A stretch of 6,911 bases of DNA from Bacteroidales bacterium (GTDB taxonomy: Bacteria; Bacteroidota; Bacteroidia; Bacteroidales; P3). The stretch is from positions 1 through 6,911 of the forward strand of contig JALNVJ010000083.1 of assembly GCA_023227645.1 (NCBI GenBank), given 5' to 3'. Below are positions 1-5,972 of this stretch, piece by piece. How positions within the stretch are numbered: the first letter of the stretch is position 1; the number at the start of each line of letters is the position of its first letter. The notes under the pieces are model-generated. The model was given only the letters and a program-made list of their open reading frames with translations, was not told the origin of the DNA and ran no database searches. Both the position numbers and the translations under genes were made by a program.

Positions 1-117
1 ACTTGTCTTAGTGCAACTCTTAACCTATTAAACTTGTTTCACTGTTTCACTATACTAAGGGGGGGTGAAACAATGAAACGTATTCATTACTATCGCTTTA
101 CGTGTGAAACAAAGTAA
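1..117 (+). other. Open frame entering from the left edge, possible 3' tail of an upstream gene
   Basis: Frame 1 is open from base 1 to a TAA at 115-117, giving 38 codons with no upstream limit in the window. It runs through the GTTTCAC repeats, which translate as LFHCFT and, on the right arm, GGETMKR. The frame also has an internal ATG at 73-75 that would give a 14-residue peptide. It could be the C-terminal end of a gene beginning to the left, but 38 codons is too short to separate coding from chance, and the composition is dominated by the repeats. No family is recognised. Confidence 0.15.
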
Positions 118-147
118 AATATTAGAAACAAGTGAAACGCATGAAAC
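35..147. repeat. GTTTCAC/GTGAAAC repeat cluster with a 15-bp inverted repeat
   Basis: The six-base word TGAAAC or its complement occurs seven times in about 110 bases: complement copies at 37-42 and 45-50, direct copies at 66-71, 74-79, 105-110, 133-138 and 142-147. The first four make an inverted repeat: left arm 36-50 (GTTTCACTGTTTCAC) and right arm 65-79 (GTGAAACAATGAAAC) pair at 14 of 15 positions (mismatch 42/73), around a 14-base spacer ending in a run of G. Copies come in pairs 8 or 9 bases apart. No T-run follows the right arm, so it is not a standard intrinsic terminator on the plus strand. Function is unknown; a protein-binding array, an end of a mobile element, or a structured transcript end are all possible. 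Confidence 0.7.
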
Positions 148-298
148 AAAAATATCAGTTTTACTATTAAAAACAATGATGAAGAAAAATAAATAATACA
201 GATATATAAATTCATTTCTCTCTTGCTCCTACGATTTCAAAAAAAACAAAGCTCTTTCTCTCTCAAATCAAAGCTCTATTTAAAAACTCCCTTCTTTT

Positions 299-382
299 TG
301 AAAATAAACAAAGACTTTCTGGAAATAAACAAAGCCTTTTTGGAAATAGATAAAGACTTTTTTCAAAAAAACAGGCTCTTTT
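299..382. repeat. 21-bp tandem repeat array (three clear units, one degenerate)
   Basis: Four consecutive 21-base units can be aligned: 299-319, 320-340, 341-361 and a degenerate 362-382. The common pattern is TGGAAATAAACAAAG followed by (A/C)CTTTT. Units 1-3 differ from one another at only a few positions; unit 4 matches a consensus at about 14 of 21. Older traces of the CAAAGCTCT core lie at 247-255 and 269-277, with a very degenerate spacer unit between 278 and 298, so the array may once have spanned about 240-382. Each core is a weak palindrome (AAAGnCTTT). The period equals two DNA helical turns and also seven codons. No function can be assigned; binding sites for a DNA-bending or replication protein are one possibility. 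Confidence 0.75.
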
Positions 383-477
383 TATAATCTGATAATTTGA
401 AATTAAAAGCATTAATTATTTTGTTGAAAACTACGATTATTTATTGATTTTTATTAGGTTATATGAAAAAGATTTCG

Positions 478-485
478 TATCTTTG
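478..485 (+). promoter_or_regulatory. Probable Bacteroidetes-type -7 element for the HU-like gene
   Basis: TATCTTTG is an exact match to the Bacteroidetes consensus TAnnTTTG. A matching -33 element (TTTG) is not clear; the best candidate is TTAG at 454-457, 20 bases upstream. Transcription would start around 490, leaving an untranslated leader of about 85 bases before the ATG at 578. It is the only such exact match upstream of that gene that I found. Confidence 0.5.
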
Positions 486-577
486 TAAAAGATTTAAAAG
501 CATATATGTTTATGCCGCTAATCTACAATTACAAAACAAAAACCTTCTCGATGGTATAGGATAATCGTTTTTAAGTT

Positions 578-994
578 ATGTTTAATTACACAAAAGTTAA
601 GAGGATGATTGTTGTTGGAGCAAATCCTGGACTTAAGTACGTTGCGATAATTAGTCGCAATGGGAGTATGAGTGAGGAACAATTGATTGAAAGAATTGCT
701 TCGGCTTCTTCGTTAGCCGAAAATGACGTTCTTTCTGCAATAAGGGCTTTGCAAATGGAGATAGTTAATGCTACCATGAATGGCATTACAGTGCATTTGA
801 ACCAATTGGGTAACTTCACCCCATATCTAAAAGCAAACGCTATGGAGTCTATTGAAGAGGTTGATGCAACAACTATTAAACGTGTTAAGGTCAATTTCAA
901 CCCTAATGCAAGATTCAAATCTAAGTTGAAGTCTTCAAATTTTGAATACCGTAACCCAGCTCCAAAAGGGCTTCAAAACGAAGGAGGAGTTTAA
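578..994 (+). CDS. HU-like DNA-binding protein (Bacteroidetes HU/IHF family)
   Basis: This 138-residue protein has the layout of the long Bacteroidetes HU-like family (putative histone-like proteins related to HU/IHF, with an extra N-terminal strand). A short N-terminal extension (about 1-30) is followed by the paired dimerisation helices (about 32-67, SEEQLIERIASASSLAENDV...), then the HU signature G-x-x-V-x-L-x-x-L-G-x-F (69-80, GITVHLNQLGNF), the region for the DNA-contacting arm, and the C-terminal FNPNARFKSKL segment (107-117), which matches the F-x-P-x-x-x-x-K end of the family. Such proteins bind and bend DNA as dimers, with little sequence specificity. The ATG at 578 is chosen because an in-frame TAA lies just upstream at 572-574 and there is no earlier start. 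The gene stands alone, facing the acyl-CoA reductase gene tail to tail. Family members often sit in mobile or surface-polysaccharide contexts in Bacteroidales; whether that holds here is not visible. Confidence 0.88.
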   Translation: MFNYTKVKRMIVVGANPGLKYVAIISRNGSMSEEQLIERIASASSLAENDVLSAIRALQMEIVNATMNGITVHLNQLGNFTPYLKANAMESIEEVDATTIKRVKVNFNPNARFKSKLKSSNFEYRNPAPKGLQNEGGV

Positions 995-1014
995 TTGTTA
1001 GTTGTTAATTGTTA
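995..1014 (+). repeat. Three TTGTTA direct repeats at 7-bp spacing
   Basis: Immediately after the HU-like stop codon, TTGTTA occurs at 995-1000, 1002-1007 and 1009-1014, exactly seven bases apart. The copies lie between the stop codon and the terminator hairpin. This is most likely a small slippage product in A+T-rich DNA; no role is suggested. Confidence 0.5.
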
Positions 1015-1022
1015 ATCTTTGG

Positions 1023-1053
1023 AAAAGGACAATCTCATTGGGGTTGTCCTTTT
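1023..1053. terminator. Bidirectional intrinsic terminator between convergent genes
   Basis: The arm 1023-1036 (AAAAGGACAATCTC) pairs with 1040-1053 (GGGGTTGTCCTTTT) over 14 positions, two of them G-U, around a three-base loop (ATT at 1037-1039). On the plus strand the stem runs into a T tract (1050-1054), and on the minus strand the A tract at 1023-1026 gives the matching U tract. It lies 28 bases after the HU-like stop and 25 bases beyond the acyl-CoA reductase stop, so it can end transcription from both sides. Confidence 0.85.
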
Positions 1054-1078
1054 TATCTATTAATTATTGATTATTATT

Positions 1079-2101
1079 TTATAATGAATTTAAAAATTTC
1101 ATGGTATCAACATTGTCGGCAAATTCATTTATTTTTGGGTTTTGAGCTTCTCCCATTTCAATTGAGTTTGGAATAAGTTTGCTATTGGAAACCACACATT
1201 GTATATTTTCGTTTTCGTTTTCAATTTCATTAATCACATTATTTATTTCTTTATAATATTCAAAATGAAGAACTGAAACATTAGAAAATAGGCTTTTGTT
1301 TTCCAAAATACTTAAAGTGCCGGTATCAATGAATTTAATATTATTCATTATGTATATAGTTTTATAGTAATCGTAGTTGTTTCGGTATTTGTTATGGTCT
1401 AAAAAGCTTGAGTATTTTTTACTAGCTTCAATTAGCGGGTTGAAATTAAATCCCTCAGGTACAAATATCTTTGAAATATTTCTGCAACCTAGTCCTTTAT
1501 GCATTAATATATCATCAATTAGAAGGGGATAGTTGGTGGGAATTGTGTGGGGATTATTATCTTCAACAATAACTCCAATTGATGTTCGAGAATGACGAAT
1601 AATATTAGGGTAGGAGCCAAAATAATAATCAAAATATCTTGTTGTGTTATTGCTTCCTGTTGCAATGACTGCATCAAAATCTTTTATTCTATCTTCTGTA
1701 AATTTTATTCTGTCTTTTAGGGATGGTTCTTGTTCAATTAATAAATCGGCAATAAAAACTAAAAGGTGTTTGTCTTGTGAGGATAGTTTGCAGAGAAGCT
1801 TATGACCACTAAGTAGAACACAAAGCATATCGTGAAACCCCACAGCAGGAATATTACCTGCACATATTACTGCTACTGTTTTAGGCGACTTAGCAAATTG
1901 ATAATTCTTAGTAAATTCTTCTAAATTCTCTTTTGTTAGCCAATTTCCAATTGATTTGAGGGCTAAAACTATACTTTGGGTGTCAAACCAAGGGTTATCT
2001 TCATAGCTTTTTTGAATAGCTAATTGTAGTTTTTCATCTTTTTCATCTTGGCTTAACTTATTGTTGATAAATGATAATGCAGATATTATTTTATTTTTCA
2101 T
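1079..2101 (-). CDS. Acyl-CoA reductase, LuxC family
   Basis: The 340-residue product matches the Bacteroidetes form of the LuxC-like acyl-CoA reductases, which reduce acyl-CoA or acyl thioesters to the aldehyde with NAD(P)H in the cytoplasm. Visible landmarks (numbered from the ATG at 2101): NPWF at 36-39, the nucleotide-binding-fold segment AGNIPAVGFHD at 81-91, KLSSQD at 105-110, GSNNTTRYF at 149-157, RHSRTS at 169-174, the candidate catalytic cysteine C206 in HKGLGCRN, and the family-typical end GEAQNP (317-322) with DTMKFL (332-337). It appears full length and intact. A longer form starting at ATG 2153-2155 would add 18 residues (MDRKLLTIFAYKI...). I prefer 2101 because the family begins near MKNKIISAL and because a promoter-like TATATTTG lies inside the extra segment. 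In other Bacteroidetes, as I recall, this gene is often beside a ferredoxin gene and serC; neither is here. The physiological substrate is unknown, and no luciferase or LuxD/LuxE partner is in the window. Confidence 0.87.
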   Translation of the reverse strand: MKNKIISALSFINNKLSQDEKDEKLQLAIQKSYEDNPWFDTQSIVLALKSIGNWLTKENLEEFTKNYQFAKSPKTVAVICAGNIPAVGFHDMLCVLLSGHKLLCKLSSQDKHLLVFIADLLIEQEPSLKDRIKFTEDRIKDFDAVIATGSNNTTRYFDYYFGSYPNIIRHSRTSIGVIVEDNNPHTIPTNYPLLIDDILMHKGLGCRNISKIFVPEGFNFNPLIEASKKYSSFLDHNKYRNNYDYYKTIYIMNNIKFIDTGTLSILENKSLFSNVSVLHFEYYKEINNVINEIENENENIQCVVSNSKLIPNSIEMGEAQNPKINEFADNVDTMKFLNSL

Positions 2102-2127
2102 AGAGTTGTTATTCTTAATTTTGTATG

Positions 2128-2135
2128 CAAATATA
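2128..2135 (-). promoter_or_regulatory. Probable -7 element for the acyl-CoA reductase gene
   Basis: On the minus strand this reads TATATTTG, an exact TAnnTTTG match. It is 26 bases upstream of the ATG at 2101, which would give a short leader of about 15-20 bases. It lies downstream of the alternative start at 2155, so if it is used that longer start cannot be on the transcript. A good -33 TTTG was not found at the usual spacing; the nearest ATTG is about 27 bases upstream. Confidence 0.4.
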
Positions 2136-2208
2136 GTTAATAATTTTCTATCCATAAGGTAACAATATTAATGGAAAGAGAGTAAAAGCATATAAAATCG
2201 TTTATTAG

Positions 2209-3204
2209 ATGAAAAAAAGATTATTTATATTATTGGTTAGTGTTTTTCTTTGTGTTGATGGATTTTCACAAAAAAATCAAGTATTTAGAGATTTTGAAGT
2301 TCAATTGAAGGAATTAATGAATTTAATTTTTGATGCCCCAACTGATAACGAGAGATTTAATGCCAACGAAAGGTTTCTTGTGGTTATTGATGAGGTTCTT
2401 TCGATGGAAAATTCTTTTTCATACCCATTCTCCGACCTAAATAGGATAAGCAATTTAAAGTCATCTGATAATAGGTTTAGAATATTTACTTGGGCAGTGG
2501 TTTCTCAAGATGGTACCTATGATCATTTTGGATTTGTTCAAGCTATGAATGAAGTAAGTGGAGAATTTGAAGTATATAAGTTAAACGATAAGAGCGAGGA
2601 ATTGTTTAATCCAGAATATGATAAATGTGATAATGAAAATTGGTTTGGAGCAGTTTATTTTGAACTTATAACTCATAAGTACGAAAACAGAACCTTCTAC
2701 ACCCTTCTTGGGGTTGATGGTAATAATATCTACACTAAGAGGAAGGTTATTGAGCCTATTGTTTTTAAGGCTCGTTCGGGCAAGCCAGAATTTGGATCAA
2801 CTTATTTCTATAAACAAAAGGATAAAAGACGTTGTGTGTTTGAATATAATGCAGAGGCTAGAATGTTTATGAAATGGGATGACCAATATTATGAAGATAA
2901 AACCAGAAGAGCGAAACCTTCATTTATATCATCATTATTTAGGAAAAAGCAGTCTCAAACAAAAAATAGAATTATTGAAACTCCTATTGTTAAAGAATAT
3001 ATGATTGTTTATGAGGTTTTGGAGCCAATGTATGAGGGATTGGAAGGCAAGACTCAGTTTTATGTTGCTTCAGGTTATGTTAATGGATTAATGTTTGAAA
3101 GAGGTCGTTGGCGTTTGATTGAAAGTATTGTGCCACGGAATAATAATACGAAAGATTATCTTGAACTTGAGAATAAATCGAATCAGCTCTATACTCCCAA
3201 ATAA
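2209..3204 (+). CDS. Secreted protein of a conserved Bacteroidetes family, function unknown
   Basis: This 331-residue protein begins with a signal peptide (MKKRLFILLVSVFLCVDGFS, probable cleavage before Gln21), so it should be exported to the periplasm or outer surface. There is no lipobox cysteine at the cleavage site and no later membrane segment. The mature part has an N-terminal helical section (about 25-70) and a mixed beta-rich body. Recognisable stretches are WFGAVYFELI (145-154), YTLLGVDGNN (164-173) followed by a basic KRKVIE, GKPEFGS (191-197), FEYNAEARM (211-219) and YEGLEG (275-280). I recognise this pattern from Bacteroidetes proteins annotated only as hypothetical. Residues 232-255 are basic and Ser/Gln-rich and look like a linker insertion. 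It is divergent from the acyl-CoA reductase gene with about 107 bases between, and 92 bases ahead of the receptor gene. No Bacteroidetes promoter match was seen before the ATG, and there is no Shine-Dalgarno sequence. No enzymatic role can be claimed. Confidence 0.8.
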   Translation: MKKRLFILLVSVFLCVDGFSQKNQVFRDFEVQLKELMNLIFDAPTDNERFNANERFLVVIDEVLSMENSFSYPFSDLNRISNLKSSDNRFRIFTWAVVSQDGTYDHFGFVQAMNEVSGEFEVYKLNDKSEELFNPEYDKCDNENWFGAVYFELITHKYENRTFYTLLGVDGNNIYTKRKVIEPIVFKARSGKPEFGSTYFYKQKDKRRCVFEYNAEARMFMKWDDQYYEDKTRRAKPSFISSLFRKKQSQTKNRIIETPIVKEYMIVYEVLEPMYEGLEGKTQFYVASGYVNGLMFERGRWRLIESIVPRNNNTKDYLELENKSNQLYTPK

Positions 3205-3236
3205 ATAAATTTAAAGTTTTTCTTGTATAAAATGTA

Positions 3237-3280
3237 ATCTTTCCGAAATGGTTGTGTCTAAAACAATAAATTCGAAAGAT
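3237..3280. promoter_or_regulatory. Interrupted inverted repeat upstream of the receptor gene
   Basis: The arm ATCTTTCCGAA (3237-3247) and the arm TTCGAAAGAT (3271-3280) are complementary over ten pairs with one bulged C, separated by 23 bases. The right arm ends 16 bases before the receptor start codon. No T-run follows, so it is not a terminator for the preceding gene. It could be a transcription-factor site with two half-sites about three helical turns apart, or a hairpin in the receptor leader acting on translation. No exact TAnnTTTG was found in 3205-3296; the nearest is TAAATTTA at 3206-3213. Confidence 0.35.
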
Positions 3281-3296
3281 AATAAAACAATATTTT

Positions 3297-5540
3297 ATGC
3301 AAAGACATTCAATTACTTTTCTTTTATTACTGTTTTTCACGTCATTTGGACTAGTTGCTCAAAACAAAATAGAAGGAATAGTTTATGATTCAAAAACAAA
3401 TGAAAAGCTACCTTATGTTAATCTATTTTGGTTAAATACACAAAAAGGAACAAGCACGGATATTAATGGTAAGTTCAGTATAAATACTATCTCAAATAAT
3501 AATAAATTAGTTTTAAGCTATATTGGTTATTTTAATGATACGATAGTAGTAAATAACCCATCCAAAGACCTTAAATTACATCTTAAAGAAAATAAAACTC
3601 TTTTAAGTCAGATAACAATAACTGAAAGGAAGCAAAGCTCTTTTATGTCTAAAATGAGTTTAGAGCAAAAAGAAGTGATTTCAAGTGAGGGATTAAAGCA
3701 TTTGGCTTGTTGTAATTTGGGAGAAAGCTTCGAAAACTCAGCAAGTGTTGATGTTGGTTATTCTGATGCTGTTTCGGGTTCCAAACAAATTCAACTTTTA
3801 GGATTAACAGGAGTTTATTCTCAATTGCTTTTAGAAAATATGCCATTCCTAAGAGGGCTATCTTCTCCTTTTGGATTAGGATATGTTCCTGGCTCTTGGA
3901 TGGAAAGCATCTCAATAAGTAAAGGGGTAGCTAATGTTGTTCATGGCTACGAAACAATGACAGGACAAATTAATATCGAATACGAAAAGCCAATGGACTC
4001 AGATCCATTCTTCATTAATATCTACACAAATTCAGAGCTTAAAGGAGAATTAAATGCCAAGGCAAATATCAAATTAAACGATAGACTCTATACTGGTCTT
4101 TATCTTCATGGCTCTTATTTTGGAAGAGAGTTAGATCACTTAGGAAATGACGGCTTTATGGATTATCCTAAACAATCACAATTCAATATTCTTAATCGTT
4201 GGCAATATGAGGGCAAAGGCTACCATAGTTCAACCTTAATAAACTATTTGCATGAAAGAAGAACAGGAGGAGAGCTTGGATTTAAGAGTGATATGAAGGG
4301 AGATACTAATATTTATGGATTAGGAGGAGATGTTGATAGGCTTCATTTTCAAACTAAAAATGGATGGGTTGTTGGTCATTCGGGTTCAATAGGAACTCAG
4401 ATTTCAGGAACATATTTCAAGAACGAACAATTCTTTGGCTTAAATAACTATAGTGGAGAAGAGTCAGATGTGTATGGTAATTTTATCTTTGCAAATGAAA
4501 CCCGTAATGCTCATCAATACACAGTTGGAACCTCATTTCGCTATACCAACCTCAAAGAAGATTATTTAGCAATTGGAAATGGCACAAGTTTCAACACCTC
4601 CAGTCCATTAATTAAAGATGCTTTTTATAAAGAGGAGGTTATTCCTGGGGTATTTGGTCAGTTTTCATTTATTTATGGCAAGGTATTCAATGCAACCTTT
4701 GGGTTGAGATATGATTATAACTCACATTATGATGAGAACTTAATAACTCCAAGACTTCATTTTCGATGGCAGGCAGATGAGGATTTAATTATTAGAGGAG
4801 CTGGTGGAAAAGGATATAGGAGTGCTAATATAATTGCTGATAATTTTGGACTGCTTGCATCTTCACGTCAAATAATCATTAAAGACAATAAGCCTTTGGA
4901 GATGGAAGATGCTTGGAATGGAGGACTAAATATTAGCAAAACTTTTAAAACTAAAGATAACAGACAACATTCAATAACACTAGACTATTATCATACAAAT
5001 TTTGTTAATCAAATTGTTATGGATTTAGATCAGGATTCTCGTCAAGCAATTTTCTATAATCTTGATGGAAAATCTTATTCTAATAGTGTGCAATTAGATA
5101 TATCCCTTGAGCCAATTCAAAGATTTGTTATAAGCTTAGCAGGACGTTATAATGATGTGAAGACAACTTATAATGGTGTCCTTATGGATAAGGCTTATGT
5201 TAGCAAATTTAAGGGTTTGCTTGTATTATCTTATAAAACAAAATACGATAAATGGATGTTTGATCTTACAACCCAATTTAATGGAAAACAAAGAATACCT
5301 CTTAATTTAGGATCAAAACAAGGTTATTCAGATCCTTATATTTTTATCTTAGGACAAATAACACGTAAGTTTAAAAACTTCGATATATATTTTGGATGTG
5401 AAAATATAACAAACTATGTTCAGCAAACACCAATTATTGGAGCCGATAGGCCATTTAGTGATAGCTTTGATGCTTCAGTTGTTTATGCTCCTGTTATGGG
5501 AAGACTGTTTTATGGTGGAATAAGAATAACAATAAAATAA
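3297..5540 (+). CDS. TonB-dependent outer-membrane receptor, probably for a metal or metal complex
   Basis: This 747-residue protein has a signal peptide (1-21, cleavage before Gln22), a carboxypeptidase-regulatory-like beta-sandwich domain (about 25-98; IEGIVYDSKT...GTSTDINGKF), a TonB-box-like segment LSQITITE (103-110), a plug domain (about 118-230) and a 22-strand-type barrel to the C-terminus, which ends in GRLFYGGIRITIK as expected for outer-membrane insertion. The plug carries ACCNLGESFE (137-146), then SVDVGYSDAVSGSKQIQLLG (150-169) and YETMTGQINIEY (218-229). The near-C-terminal ENITNYVQQTPII and FDASVVYAPVMGR are typical of a receptor subfamily that I associate with neighbouring heavy-metal-associated proteins. 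It would import a ligand across the outer membrane using TonB energy. Unlike SusC it is short and has no SusD partner. The HMA-fold gene follows after 29 bases, most likely in the same transcript, which points to a metal ligand. Copper, zinc, nickel or mercury cannot be told apart from the sequence. The protein appears intact. Confidence 0.9.
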   Translation: MQRHSITFLLLLFFTSFGLVAQNKIEGIVYDSKTNEKLPYVNLFWLNTQKGTSTDINGKFSINTISNNNKLVLSYIGYFNDTIVVNNPSKDLKLHLKENKTLLSQITITERKQSSFMSKMSLEQKEVISSEGLKHLACCNLGESFENSASVDVGYSDAVSGSKQIQLLGLTGVYSQLLLENMPFLRGLSSPFGLGYVPGSWMESISISKGVANVVHGYETMTGQINIEYEKPMDSDPFFINIYTNSELKGELNAKANIKLNDRLYTGLYLHGSYFGRELDHLGNDGFMDYPKQSQFNILNRWQYEGKGYHSSTLINYLHERRTGGELGFKSDMKGDTNIYGLGGDVDRLHFQTKNGWVVGHSGSIGTQISGTYFKNEQFFGLNNYSGEESDVYGNFIFANETRNAHQYTVGTSFRYTNLKEDYLAIGNGTSFNTSSPLIKDAFYKEEVIPGVFGQFSFIYGKVFNATFGLRYDYNSHYDENLITPRLHFRWQADEDLIIRGAGGKGYRSANIIADNFGLLASSRQIIIKDNKPLEMEDAWNGGLNISKTFKTKDNRQHSITLDYYHTNFVNQIVMDLDQDSRQAIFYNLDGKSYSNSVQLDISLEPIQRFVISLAGRYNDVKTTYNGVLMDKAYVSKFKGLLVLSYKTKYDKWMFDLTTQFNGKQRIPLNLGSKQGYSDPYIFILGQITRKFKNFDIYFGCENITNYVQQTPIIGADRPFSDSFDASVVYAPVMGRLFYGGIRITIK

Positions 5541-5569
5541 TTATAATAATAAATAATAAAATCAGAAAA

Positions 5570-5959
5570 ATGAAAAAGGTAATTTTAATTGCGTTTATTT
5601 TTGTTTTTGGCTTAGGTATAGCTCAAGCTCAAACAAAGGATAAAGACGCAATGCCAAAAGAAGCAACAACAATTATAAGTTTAAACAAGCTTTGTTGTGA
5701 TAGTTCAATACCATTAATTGAAAAAACTTTAGCTTATGAAAAAGGAGTTAAGAAATTTGAGGTTTCATTGGAAGATAAAACAGTAAGCGTTCTTTATAAA
5801 ACCAAAGCAACTTCTCCAGAAAGGATTGCAAAATCATTAGCCAAGGCTGGATTTGAAGCAAATGGGATAGAAGCTGATGAAAGAGCAATTAACAAACTAC
5901 CAGAATGTTGTAAAAATACAGCAAGAGGCATTTCGGGTGGCTGTTCACACAGTAAATAG
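5570..5959 (+). CDS. Exported heavy-metal-associated (HMA-fold) protein with a non-standard metal site
   Basis: This 129-residue protein starts with a signal peptide (MKKVILIAFIFVFGLGIAQA, cleavage before Gln21). Residues about 33-100 follow the ferredoxin-like HMA pattern of MerP and the copper chaperones: a first strand TTIISL, a metal loop, a helix with IEKTL (50-54), GVKKFEVSLEDKTVSVLY (59-76) and a second helix ending KAGFEANGI. The usual GMTCxxC loop is replaced by NKLCCDSS (39-46). Aligning on the helix Glu51 puts C43 at the first Cys position and S46 at the second, with an extra C42 before. The tail adds LPECCK (C113-C114) and GGCSHSK (C125, H127), which could complete a thiol site. 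It probably binds metal in the periplasm and works with the receptor gene 29 bases upstream. It has no membrane segment, so it is not the transporter. The ATG at 5570 follows an A-rich leader typical of the phylum. Confidence 0.82.
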   Translation: MKKVILIAFIFVFGLGIAQAQTKDKDAMPKEATTIISLNKLCCDSSIPLIEKTLAYEKGVKKFEVSLEDKTVSVLYKTKATSPERIAKSLAKAGFEANGIEADERAINKLPECCKNTARGISGGCSHSK

Positions 5960-5972
5960 TCATTAGTATAAA

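Larger units (their letters stand above)
1..577. other. Repeat-rich intergenic region upstream of the HU-like gene
   Basis: No convincing gene was found in these 577 bases on either strand. They contain, left to right, a cluster of TGAAAC/GTTTCA words (35-147), an A+T-rich stretch (148-230), a pyrimidine/purine-biased array with a 21-bp period (about 240-382), an A+T-rich stretch without recognisable features (388-470), and a promoter-like TATCTTTG (478-485) followed by a probable leader of roughly 85 bases before the HU-like start codon. The density of two unrelated repeat types beside an HU-like gene is unusual for a simple promoter region. It may be the flank of a mobile or replication-linked cassette beginning to the left of the window; that is inference. 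Confidence 0.6.

Noticed and set aside
73..117. Short peptide gene (ATG at 73, 14 residues) after the G-run
   Set aside because: The G-rich stretch looks like a ribosome-binding site, but Bacteroidetes rarely rely on one, the peptide is made mostly of repeat sequence and nothing supports translation.
35..147. CRISPR array
   Set aside because: The GTTTCAC copies are short, change orientation and are separated by uneven, often 1-2 base gaps rather than unique spacers of constant length.
586..918. Minus-strand open frame of 110 codons
   Set aside because: It lies wholly inside the HU-like gene, whose product matches a known family along its length; the antisense frame shows no family pattern.
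495..2194. Shared 12-base word TAAAAGCATATA at 495-506 and 2183-2194, upstream of two plus-strand genes, with a shorter relative at 404-412
   Set aside because: In a sequence this A+T-rich a 12-base match between two places is expected by chance, and its distance to the start codons differs (72 versus 15 bases).
3080..3340. Minus-strand open frame of 86 codons across the end of the secreted-protein gene and the start of the receptor gene
   Set aside because: It overlaps two well-supported genes and the inverted repeat between them, and its Cys/Phe/Tyr-rich translation looks like random A+T-rich antisense sequence.
3649..3915. Minus-strand open frame of 88 codons inside the receptor gene
   Set aside because: It is antisense to the conserved plug domain and has no recognisable features.
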